A DNA stretch of 5,691 bases, taken from an uncultured Bacteroides sp. GTDB taxonomy: Bacteria; Bacteroidota; Bacteroidia; Bacteroidales; Bacteroidaceae. The notes beneath the pieces are model-generated. The model did not search any database. It was not told the origin of the DNA and was given only the letters and a program-made list of their open reading frames with translations. The position numbers were made by a program, and so were the translations under genes. The stretch lies in contig CAKUYM010000290.1 of NCBI GenBank assembly GCA_934716785.1, forward strand, positions 1 through 5,691, in the 5' to 3' direction. Of this stretch, positions 1 to 5,691 are shown piece by piece. Position 1 is the stretch's first letter. Every line of letters begins with the position of its first letter.

Positions 1-890
1 GTATTGAAATCATCGTAGTTCTTGTCCACAGGATTGAAACTGTTGACATGTACATCTCCCAAAGCGTGAATAAACTGCTTGCCGCCGAGATAGATACCTA
101 CGTGGGAAACCTCCTCCTTTCGTCCGGCCGTGGCTTTCCGACCGAAGAACACCAAATCTCCGCGCTGCACATTGGAAAAATCCGATGCTATCTCGATACG
201 TTCACCCACATATGCCTGTTGGGATGCATCCCTTGGAATAATGATGTCGTGCATAAAAAGCACAGTCCGGACCAATCCGCTGCAATCAACACCTTTCGAA
301 GATGTCCCCGCCCACAGATACGGGATTCCCATCATGGAATAGGCCGTCCCGATGATGCTTTCAACGTCCCGCTTCAGTGAATTCCTCCATTGTTTTTCCG
401 GTTTTGAGATAGACTTCGGAATATAGGCTTGCCGACCGTCCGGATAAGAGACCTTATAGAAATGTCCTTTATTGCCCTCCCATTTCAGACGATTGCCTGC
501 CACTACATCGGAGACGGTCTGCGACTTCTCGTCCGGTTTCGTGTAAGTGAACCCGTAATGCGAAGTAACCACTATCTTTTCCGCACGGTTCCATTCATTA
601 TATTCTTCTTTGGACATGGGGGTGATTACCATCCTGTGCACCCATCCGGTATAATCGTCCGGGGTCTGAATCTCGTACCAGCCTGTATATTGAAGCACCT
701 TGACGGGCATTCCCAATAACGCCTGCGTACTCATGCCGGAAGTGAATTTGCCTTCTTCGCGCATATTACAAACAGAGACCTGCACCACCCCATAGGCTGA
801 ATCGGCAGACATGGGGCGAATGTCCTGTGCCTTCAGACATACTGCGCCAATCATCAGAAAGCAACCGAAAAAGAGGATTTTTATTTTCAT
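1..890 (-). CDS. Secreted NlpC/P60 (C40) cysteine peptidase with two SH3b-like domains, YkfC-like; 3' end outside window
   Basis: Reading from the ATG at 890-888, 296 codons stay open to the window edge, so the C-terminus is missing. Residues 1-21 form a signal peptide (Lys at 2 and 4, hydrophobic 5-19) with likely cleavage at LKA|QD. Neither Cys10 nor Cys18 sits in a good lipobox. Residues about 33-90 and 103-160 look like two bacterial SH3 domains; the first contains QALLGMPVKVL and a GWYEIQTPDDYTGWVH stretch typical of YkfC-like enzymes. Residues about 170-296 are the NlpC/P60 domain. The catalytic triad is visible: Cys203 in GVDCSGL, His263 in VSHVGIYLG and His275 in QFIHALGD. Known relatives cleave the gamma-D-Glu-diamino acid bond of free murein peptides, so a role in periplasmic peptidoglycan turnover or recycling is inferred. 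The start is supported by the signal peptide and by a promoter about 25 bp upstream. There is no Shine-Dalgarno sequence, which is normal in this phylum. The family call is firm; the exact substrate is not shown. Confidence 0.93.
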   Translation of the reverse strand, partial: MKIKILFFGCFLMIGAVCLKAQDIRPMSADSAYGVVQVSVCNMREEGKFTSGMSTQALLGMPVKVLQYTGWYEIQTPDDYTGWVHRMVITPMSKEEYNEWNRAEKIVVTSHYGFTYTKPDEKSQTVSDVVAGNRLKWEGNKGHFYKVSYPDGRQAYIPKSISKPEKQWRNSLKRDVESIIGTAYSMMGIPYLWAGTSSKGVDCSGLVRTVLFMHDIIIPRDASQQAYVGERIEIASDFSNVQRGDLVFFGRKATAGRKEEVSHVGIYLGGKQFIHALGDVHVNSFNPVDKNYDDFN

Positions 891-912
891 CAAATCAAAG
901 TTTTAGGAATAG

Positions 913-944
913 CAAAGGTAGGAATTATTTTTATTCGCAACCAA
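913..944 (-). promoter_or_regulatory. Bacteroidetes-type promoter of the NlpC/P60 gene
   Basis: On the minus strand, TACCTTTG (complement of 913-920) is an exact match to the -7 consensus TAnnTTTG of the primary sigma factor of Bacteroides. A TTGG (complement of 941-944) lies 20 bp upstream, the expected spacing for the -33 element. A second TTG (complement of 938-940) is 17 bp away. Transcription would begin near 905, giving a leader of only about 15 nt before the ATG at 890. Confidence 0.7.
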
Positions 945-961
945 GTCTCTCCTATAAAATC

Positions 962-1045
962 CTATTCATGAACACTCGCTATAAGTTTAATGCCGGCTAT
1001 GCCCCGATACCGCTGCCTGCCAAGTTCGACAAAAGAAACTTCCAT
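962..1045 (-). CDS. Doubtful small ORF, 27 codons, with a strong Shine-Dalgarno-like sequence
   Basis: An ATG at 1045-1043 opens a 27-codon frame ending in TAG at 964-962. The predicted peptide begins MEVSFVELGR and ends KLIASVHE; it is basic in the middle and I do not recognise it. GGGAGG (complement of 1051-1056) lies 5 nt before the ATG. TAATTTTG (complement of 1072-1079) matches the -7 element TAnnTTTG about 27 nt upstream of the start. No -33 element is seen at the right distance. Strong Shine-Dalgarno sequences are not the usual initiation signal in Bacteroides, so the match may be chance. A frame this short also arises easily by chance. The peptide stops 18 bp before the -33 box of the NlpC/P60 gene, so it is not translationally coupled to it. 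Confidence 0.17.
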   Translation of the reverse strand: MEVSFVELGRQRYRGIAGIKLIASVHE

Positions 1046-1110
1046 ATATACCTCCCATCCCCTATTTATTGCAAAATTAACGCAACCGCCTTTGATTTGT
1101 TATACTTTCT

Positions 1111-1142
1111 TTAGCTTAAACAAAATAAATGACGTACTTTTG
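1111..1142 (+). promoter_or_regulatory. Promoter of rnpB
   Basis: TACTTTTG at 1135-1142 fits TAnnTTTG exactly. TTAG at 1111-1114, 20 bp upstream, is a weak -33 match (consensus TTTG). The expected transcription start near 1147-1150 coincides with the 5' end of RNase P RNA deduced from helix P1 (1151), which supports the call independently. Confidence 0.72.
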
Positions 1143-1146
1143 CAGT

Positions 1147-1513
1147 CTAAAGCAGTTGGTCGGTCTGTCGCGTGCATGTTAGCGTGCAGGAGGAAAGTCC
1201 GGGCAACATAGAGCATCCTACTTCCTAACAGAAAGCTGTCCGCGAGGGTAGAGTAACGTAGAAGAAAATAACCGCCCCTTCTTTCGGGGAGAGGTAAGGG
1301 TGAGAAGGTGGGGTAAGAGCCCACCAGCCGCATGGTGACATGTCGGGCTGTACGTCTTAGGAGTTGTAAGGTCATGTAAACCGGCGTTATGAGAGTTGCT
1401 CGCTCCATGTCGGAGGGTAGACCGCTAAAGTGTCGTGGTGACACGCCACTCAGATAAATGACAGACACCTTATTATATATAAGGTACAGAACTCGGCTTA
1501 CAGGCTGACTGCT
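1147..1513 (+). ncRNA. rnpB: RNase P RNA (M1 RNA), bacterial type A
   Basis: This is the catalytic RNA of RNase P, which removes 5' leaders from pre-tRNAs together with the RnpA protein. The universally conserved GAGGAAAGTCCGGGC is at 1190-1204, and the 3' conserved block ACAGAACTCGGCTTACAG is at 1486-1502 (with a preceding T). Helices can be paired directly. P1 is 1151-1161 with 1503-1513 (11 bp, three wobbles). P2 is 1163-1169 with 1460-1466 (perfect 7 bp). P3 is 1173-1178 with 1183-1188. The P4 core is 1199-1203 with 1492-1496. P18 is 1429-1437 with 1442-1450, capped by a GTGA GNRA tetraloop at 1438-1441. GGTAAGAGCCCACC-like J11/12 sequence is near 1312-1325. A 7-bp hairpin at 1467-1485 sits between the 3' strands of P2 and P4, the position of optional helix P19. 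At about 365 nt the length is normal. The exact 5' end is uncertain by a few bases. Confidence 0.97.
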
Positions 1514-1524
1514 TTTTCCTTTTT
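1513..1524 (+). terminator. T-rich tract after rnpB, possible 3' end or weak terminator
   Basis: Directly after the 3' strand of helix P1 comes a run of five T, two C and six T. It could release transcripts or mark the processing end of RNase P RNA. No stable local hairpin precedes it: the nearest candidate, around CAGGCTGACTG at 1501-1511, has only about 3 bp. It is therefore not a textbook intrinsic terminator, and read-through into the next gene is plausible. Confidence 0.35.
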
Positions 1525-1533
1525 TGTAAAACC

Positions 1534-2868
1534 ATGAGCCATGAAGACATGAAGAAAAGAATCGCTGATATATGGAAATTCCTCACGTATGACATTTGGC
1601 GCATTACGGAAGGAGAAGTGACAAGAACAAAATTCTCGCTCTACAACATCATAAAGACCATTTATCTATGCATCAACAGATTTGCCAAAGACAGAATGGC
1701 AAATAAGGCTTCGGCTCTGACATATAGCACTCTGCTTGCCATTGTGCCGATACTCGCCATACTATTCGCCATTGCCCGCGGGTTCGGCTTTGATAGCCTG
1801 ATGGAACATCAGTTGCGCAGCGGGTTCGGAGGAAATACAGAAACCACGGAAGCAATCTTCTCCTTTGTCGACTCTTATCTTTCACAAACCAAAAGCGGCG
1901 TCTTCATCGGTATCGGTCTGGTGATGTTGCTATGGACGGTCATCAATCTGGTCAGCAATATAGAAATCACATTCAACCGTATCTGGGAGGTGAAGAAAGC
2001 CCGATCTATGTATCGCAAGATTACGGATTATTTCTCCATGTTTCTGCTGATGCCTATTCTGATAGTAGTCTCAGGCGGTCTTTCCATTTTTGTGAGCACC
2101 ATGCTCAAGCAGATGGATGACTTTGTGCTGCTGGCTCCTATCATGAAATTCTCGATCCGGCTTATTCCTTTCGTGCTGACGTGGATGATGTTCACAGGAC
2201 TGTACATCTTCATGCCGAACACGAAAGTAAAATTCAAGCATGCACTTATTTCAGGGATTCTGGCAGGAACCGCCTATCAGGCTTTCCAGTATCTGTATAT
2301 CAACAGCCAGTTGTGGGTATCGAAATACAACGCCATTTACGGTAGCTTTGCCGCCTTGCCACTGTTCCTGCTTTGGCTGCAAACATCATGGACCATCTGT
2401 CTTTTCGGAGCCGAACTGACATACGCCGGACAGAACATCCAAAGTTTCAGCTTCGACCAAGATACCCGGAATATCAGCCGGCGCTATCGCGACTTTATCT
2501 CCATCCTGATTATGTCTCTTATCGCCAAACGGTTTGCTAAGAACGAACCGCCATATACTGCCTCAAAAATATCAGAAGAGCACAAAATTCCGATCCGACT
2601 CACTCATCAGGTGCTTTATCAATTGCAAGAGATAAATTTGATTCATGAAGTCGGTACTGATGAGAAAAGCGAGGAAATCGGCTATCAGCCATCAATGGAT
2701 ATCAACCAACTGAACGTGGCTATCTTGCTTGACCGACTGGATACCTACGGTTCGGAAAACTTCAAGATTGACAAAGACGAAGAATTCAGTGATGAATGGA
2801 AAGTACTGACCGAATCCAAAGAAGAATATTATAAAAAGGCAAGTAAGGTACTGCTGAAGGACTTGTAA
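1534..2868 (+). CDS. yihY: YihY/BrkB family inner-membrane protein with C-terminal helix-turn-helix-like domain
   Basis: This is a complete 444-residue protein. Six membrane segments are visible at about residues 62-84, 121-145, 165-190, 205-228, 234-256 and 268-298. Family signatures are present: ASALTYSTLLAIVPILAILF (59-78) and YGSFAALPLFLLWLQTSW (269-286) followed by FGAELTYA (291-298). MPNTKVKF (227-234) is the conserved link between segments four and five. E. coli YihY is about 290 residues, so residues about 300-444 are an extra cytoplasmic part. Within it, TASKISEEHKIPIRLTHQVL (342-361) and the following QLQEINLI look like a winged helix. The molecular function of this family is not established. 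The old name ribonuclease BN came from a misassigned E. coli gene and should not be used. The ATG at 1534 has no Shine-Dalgarno sequence, and another Met lies at residue 6. The start is 20 nt after rnpB, and the next gene follows after 55 bp on the same strand. Confidence 0.93.
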   Translation: MSHEDMKKRIADIWKFLTYDIWRITEGEVTRTKFSLYNIIKTIYLCINRFAKDRMANKASALTYSTLLAIVPILAILFAIARGFGFDSLMEHQLRSGFGGNTETTEAIFSFVDSYLSQTKSGVFIGIGLVMLLWTVINLVSNIEITFNRIWEVKKARSMYRKITDYFSMFLLMPILIVVSGGLSIFVSTMLKQMDDFVLLAPIMKFSIRLIPFVLTWMMFTGLYIFMPNTKVKFKHALISGILAGTAYQAFQYLYINSQLWVSKYNAIYGSFAALPLFLLWLQTSWTICLFGAELTYAGQNIQSFSFDQDTRNISRRYRDFISILIMSLIAKRFAKNEPPYTASKISEEHKIPIRLTHQVLYQLQEINLIHEVGTDEKSEEIGYQPSMDINQLNVAILLDRLDTYGSENFKIDKDEEFSDEWKVLTESKEEYYKKASKVLLKDL

Positions 2869-2923
2869 GAAAGCGCGGCCTTGAATAGCGAGAAGATTTT
2901 AAACACAATTATATAAAAAAAGA
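2869..2923 (+). other. Short AT-rich intergenic gap before the tricorn-like gene
   Basis: These 55 bp hold no clear hairpin terminator and no TAnnTTTG element at a suitable distance from a -33 box (there is a TTG at 2881-2883). An A-rich run (seven A at 2915-2921) directly precedes the ATG at 2924, which is the usual start context in Bacteroides in place of a Shine-Dalgarno sequence. The gap is compatible with cotranscription of the two flanking genes. Confidence 0.5.
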
Positions 2924-5691
2924 ATGAATAAACTGCTAATCAGCGTTTTTGCCCTATGCTTTGCAGGAGCAATCACAGCACAAGAATCTCCGCTATGGAT
3001 GCGCCATTGCGCTCTTTCACCGGAAGGTACAACCATCGCCTTTACTTATAAAGGAGACATTTACACCGTGCCGGTCACCGGCGGACGCGCGACACAGCTC
3101 ACCACCAATCCGGCTTTTGACACGAAACCGATATGGAGTCCCGACGGGAAACAGATCGCTTTCGCATCCGACCGTATGGGAAGTATGGACGTTTTCACCG
3201 TATCCAAAGACGGCGGAGCTCCCCTACGACTGACCACCCACTCCGGCAGCGAAAAGCCCATTGCTTACAAAGACAACAAGCACATCTTGTTTACAGCCAA
3301 CATCGCACCCTCTGCCGAAGATGCCGGATTCCCTTCCGGACAGTTCCAGCAGGTATATGAAGTGGCCGTGACAGGCGGACGCCCCGTCATGTTCTCATCT
3401 ATGCCGATGGAATGTATCTCCATCAATAAAGACGGGGTCATACTTTATCAAGACAAAAAAGGATATGAGGACTACTGGCGCAAACACCAAGTGTCTCCCA
3501 TTGCCCGTGACATATGGACACTGACTCCGGGGGAAGTGCCTGCTTATCAAAAACAAACGACTTTCGGCGGTGAAGACCGAGAACCGGTATGGGCTCCCGA
3601 CGGACAATCATTCTATTATCTGAGTGAAGAGAAAGGCTCTTTCAATGTATTCCAACGCGCACCCGGAGCAACCTCCGCCAAGCAGATTACTTTCCACACC
3701 AAGCATCCTGTTCGATTCTTAAGCGTAGCTACCGACGGCAAACTCTGCTACGGGTACAACGGTGAAATCTACACACTCGCACCGGGTGGTAAACCGCAGA
3801 AAGTAAACATCACCATCCTGGCGGATAAGAACGACAAAGACATTATCCGACAGATCAGATCGAATGGAGCTACTGACATCGCCGTGTCTCCCCAAGGGAA
3901 AGAGGTGGCATTTATCATGCGTGGTGACGTGTACGTCACTTCCATTGACTATAAGACAACGAAGCAAATTACGAATACTCCCGACCAAGAACGCAACCTG
4001 AGCTTCTCTCCCGACGGACGGACATTAGTTTACTCTTCGGAACGCAACGGACTGTGGCAACTATACACATCAACCATCGTGCGCAAGGAGGAAAAGCAAT
4101 TCGCCTATGCCACGGAATTGAAGGAAGAACGTCTGACAAAATCTAATGTTGCTTCTTTCGAGCCGCAATTCAGTCCTGACGGAAAGGAAATCGCTTTCCT
4201 TGAAAACCGTACCGCCATCCGTGTCATTAATCTGAAAAGCAAAGCAGTGCGCACCGTCATGGATGCCAAATACCAGTACTCTTATGCAGATGGTGACCAA
4301 TGGTTTCAGTGGAGCCCGGACAGCAAATGGATTCTTTCGGACTTCATCGGTGTAGGTGGCTGGAACAACAAAGATGTTGTGCTGCTGAAAGCCGACGGAA
4401 AGGGAGAAATGATAAACCTGACCGAGAGCGGATATGGCGACAGTAACGCCAAATGGGTGCTCGGCGGAAAAGCGATGATATGGAATAGTGACCGTGCCGG
4501 ATACCGCAGTCATGGTAGTTGGGGAAGCGAAAGCGATGCTTATATCATGTTCTTCGACGTAGACGCTTACAACCGTTTTATGATGAGCAAGGAAGATCTC
4601 ACTTTGCTTGAAGAGGCGGAAAAAGCAGAGAAAGCGGAAAAAGAGAAAGCTGAGAAAGAACAAAAGGAAAAGGCAGAAAAAGAAAAAGCCGATAAGAAGA
4701 AAGATCAGAAAGGAAAGCTGAAAGAAGACAAGAAAGAGGAAGCTGATAAGAAAGAAGAGGTGAAGCCACTTACTTTCGACCTTGAGAATCGCTTCGACCG
4801 CATTGTACGCCTGACGGTCAATTCCTCTCGTCTTGCCGATGCCATACTTACTCCCAAAGGTGACGCCGTTTATTACCTTGCCGCATTTGAGGGCGACTAC
4901 GATTTATGGGAACATAAGTTGAAAGAAAACACGACCAAAATACTTCTGAAAGGAGTTGGCGGCGGTGCACTGATACCCGATAAAGAAGGAAAGAACATCT
5001 TTATGTGTACAAGGGGACAGCTGAAGAAAATAGAAATTGCCGGCAGCAAAGTCACTCCTATTAATTTTGAGGCTTTCTTCGACTACCGTCCCTACGATGA
5101 GCGTGCCTATATCTTCGATCACGTTTACCAACAGGTGAATGATAAATTCTATGTTGCCGACCTTCAAGGAACCGACTGGAAAGGTTACAAAGAAGCATAC
5201 CAACGCTTCCTGCCGCATATCAACAACAATTATGACTTCGCCGAAATGCTGAGCGAAATGCTCGGAGAGCTGAATGCGTCGCATACCGGAGCTCGTTTTG
5301 GCGGAGGGGGCGGTGCATTGCCTACCGCTGCATTAGGCGTATTCTATGACGAATCTTATGATGGAGCAGGATTGAAAATCAAAGAGATTTTAGACCAAAG
5401 TCCTTTTACGCAGAAAAAGACAGAGGTAAAAGCCGGATGCATCATCGAAAAGGTAGATGGAAAAACGATTGAAGCAAATGCGGATTACTTCCCGTTGTTT
5501 GAGGGTAAAGTAGGACGGAAAGTCATACTCACCGTGTATGATCCATCTACCAAAAAACGTTTTGAAGAAACAGTGAAAGCTATCAGCTACAATACCCAAA
5601 GCGAGCTGCTCTATAAGCGTTGGGTGAAACGCTGTGCCCAGAAAGTGGAAGAGCTATCCGGTGGTCGCATAGCCTATGTGCATATCAAAGG
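2924..5691 (+). CDS. Secreted tricorn-type serine protease (S41 family), C-terminus outside window
   Basis: The frame is open for 922 codons to the window edge; tricorn proteases are usually about 1,050-1,100 residues, so roughly 150 are missing. Residues 1-19 are a signal peptide (MNKLLISVFALCFAGAITA|QES), placing the enzyme in the periplasm. Beta-propeller (PD40-like) repeats follow, with cores at LSPEG 31, WSPDG 71, WAPDG 223, VSPQG 321, FSPDG 361, FSPDG 416 and WSPDS 463. A Lys/Glu-rich insert occupies about 563-614, followed by the last propeller blades. The helical C1 region (about 716-795) ends in GELNASHTGA with Ser786-His787, matching Ser745-His746 of the Thermoplasma tetrad. A PDZ domain spans about 804-873. 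The nucleophilic Ser and the specificity Asp lie beyond the window in C2. In archaea tricorn degrades oligopeptides released by the proteasome; here periplasmic peptide degradation is inferred. The start is supported by the signal peptide. Positions 2924-5691 show no frameshift. Confidence 0.94.
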   Translation, partial: MNKLLISVFALCFAGAITAQESPLWMRHCALSPEGTTIAFTYKGDIYTVPVTGGRATQLTTNPAFDTKPIWSPDGKQIAFASDRMGSMDVFTVSKDGGAPLRLTTHSGSEKPIAYKDNKHILFTANIAPSAEDAGFPSGQFQQVYEVAVTGGRPVMFSSMPMECISINKDGVILYQDKKGYEDYWRKHQVSPIARDIWTLTPGEVPAYQKQTTFGGEDREPVWAPDGQSFYYLSEEKGSFNVFQRAPGATSAKQITFHTKHPVRFLSVATDGKLCYGYNGEIYTLAPGGKPQKVNITILADKNDKDIIRQIRSNGATDIAVSPQGKEVAFIMRGDVYVTSIDYKTTKQITNTPDQERNLSFSPDGRTLVYSSERNGLWQLYTSTIVRKEEKQFAYATELKEERLTKSNVASFEPQFSPDGKEIAFLENRTAIRVINLKSKAVRTVMDAKYQYSYADGDQWFQWSPDSKWILSDFIGVGGWNNKDVVLLKADGKGEMINLTESGYGDSNAKWVLGGKAMIWNSDRAGYRSHGSWGSESDAYIMFFDVDAYNRFMMSKEDLTLLEEAEKAEKAEKEKAEKEQKEKAEKEKADKKKDQKGKLKEDKKEEADKKEEVKPLTFDLENRFDRIVRLTVNSSRLADAILTPKGDAVYYLAAFEGDYDLWEHKLKENTTKILLKGVGGGALIPDKEGKNIFMCTRGQLKKIEIAGSKVTPINFEAFFDYRPYDERAYIFDHVYQQVNDKFYVADLQGTDWKGYKEAYQRFLPHINNNYDFAEMLSEMLGELNASHTGARFGGGGGALPTAALGVFYDESYDGAGLKIKEILDQSPFTQKKTEVKAGCIIEKVDGKTIEANADYFPLFEGKVGRKVILTVYDPSTKKRFEETVKAISYNTQSELLYKRWVKRCAQKVEELSGGRIAYVHIK
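4610..4765 (+). repeat. Polypurine tract encoding AEK-type Lys/Glu-rich repeats inside the tricorn-like gene
   Basis: About 155 bp are almost entirely A and G on the plus strand and encode residues about 563-614 of the protease. The start of the tract is an imperfect tripeptide pattern (EKAEKAEKEKAEK), followed by KAEKEKADKKKDQ and a less regular Lys/Glu/Asp-rich part. The segment should be a long charged helix or a flexible linker. The reading frame stays open through it, and the longest A run is five, so there is no strong slippery heptamer. Confidence 0.85.

Larger units (their letters stand above)
891..1146. other. Divergent intergenic region between the NlpC/P60 gene and rnpB
   Basis: This stretch of about 256 bp separates the divergent peptidase gene and rnpB. 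It holds the two promoters listed separately and is AT-rich near both. I see no tRNA, terminator hairpin, direct repeat or riboswitch-like fold. The middle part (about 960-1080) contains a weak minus-strand small ORF candidate. Plus-strand reading frames crossing this region have no coding features. Confidence 0.7.

Noticed and set aside
48..719. Several plus-strand frames of 70-110 codons
   Set aside because: They overlap the minus-strand NlpC/P60 gene, whose signal peptide, domains and catalytic triad are clear; they show no protein features of their own.
950..960. TATAAAAT as a sigma-70 -10 box
   Set aside because: Bacteroides primary sigma factor uses TAnnTTTG, and well-spaced elements of that kind already account for both flanking genes.
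827..1211. Plus-strand frames of 95 and 73 codons spanning the intergenic region
   Set aside because: One begins inside the signal peptide region of the opposite gene and the other runs into rnpB; both cross promoters and have no credible start context.
1100..1468. 122-codon minus-strand reading frame
   Set aside because: It lies wholly antisense to the structured rnpB RNA, whose helices and conserved blocks explain the sequence; it has no start signals or recognisable domain.
1534..2868. Ribonuclease BN function for the gene next to rnpB, suggesting a tRNA-processing pair
   Set aside because: The name goes back to a misassigned E. coli gene; true RNase BN is an RNase Z homologue. This protein is a polytopic membrane protein without nuclease motifs, so the neighbourhood is not evidence of tRNA processing.
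4070..4663. 197-codon minus-strand reading frame starting with a Phe-rich stretch
   Set aside because: It is the complement of the tricorn-like coding sequence; the Phe-rich start is simply the polypurine Lys/Glu tract read backwards.
4610..4765. Programmed ribosomal frameshift in the A-rich tract
   Set aside because: The longest A run is five, there is no A AAA AAG heptamer, and the normal frame continues intact into C1 and PDZ.
1..5691. CRISPR array, insertion sequence, tRNA or phage attachment site
   Set aside because: I saw no regularly spaced repeats, terminal inverted repeats, transposase sequence or tRNA cloverleaf anywhere in the window.

Overview
The window looks like chromosomal DNA of a Bacteroidota bacterium, most likely the genus Bacteroides or a close relative. 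Four things point this way. Two promoters match the Bacteroidetes -7 element TAnnTTTG. The genes lack Shine-Dalgarno sequences and have A/T-rich start contexts. Both exported proteins have signal peptides that appear to be cut just before a Gln. The protein families are typical Bacteroides housekeeping types. This assignment rests on recognition, not on a database search.

Layout from left to right. Positions 1-890 (minus strand) hold the first 296 codons of a secreted NlpC/P60 cysteine peptidase with two SH3b-like domains, resembling YkfC. Its 3' end lies outside the window. Positions 891-1146 form a divergent intergenic region with one promoter for the peptidase and one for rnpB. It also contains a doubtful 27-codon minus-strand reading frame. 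Positions about 1147-1513 encode the RNA subunit of RNase P (rnpB, bacterial type A). Helices P1, P2, P3, P4 and P18 can be paired by eye. Only 20 nt after rnpB comes a 444-residue inner-membrane protein of the YihY/BrkB family with a C-terminal helix-turn-helix-like extension (1534-2868). After a 55-bp gap, a gene running off the right edge (2924-5691) encodes a secreted tricorn-type protease. It has beta-propeller repeats, a Lys/Glu-rich insert, the C1 helical region with the catalytic Ser-His pair, and a PDZ domain. The nucleophile-bearing C2 domain lies beyond the window.

How the parts relate. rnpB, yihY and the tricorn gene are collinear, and I see no convincing promoter between them, so read-through from rnpB is possible. 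The NlpC/P60 peptidase and the tricorn protease both act on peptides, probably in the periplasm. Their divergent orientation gives no real evidence of a shared pathway. This is mostly an ordinary housekeeping region. The points most worth a second look are the rnpB-yihY junction, the signal peptide on a tricorn protease, the polypurine Lys/Glu-rich insert, the C-terminal domain of the YihY protein, and the possible small ORF in the divergent promoter region.
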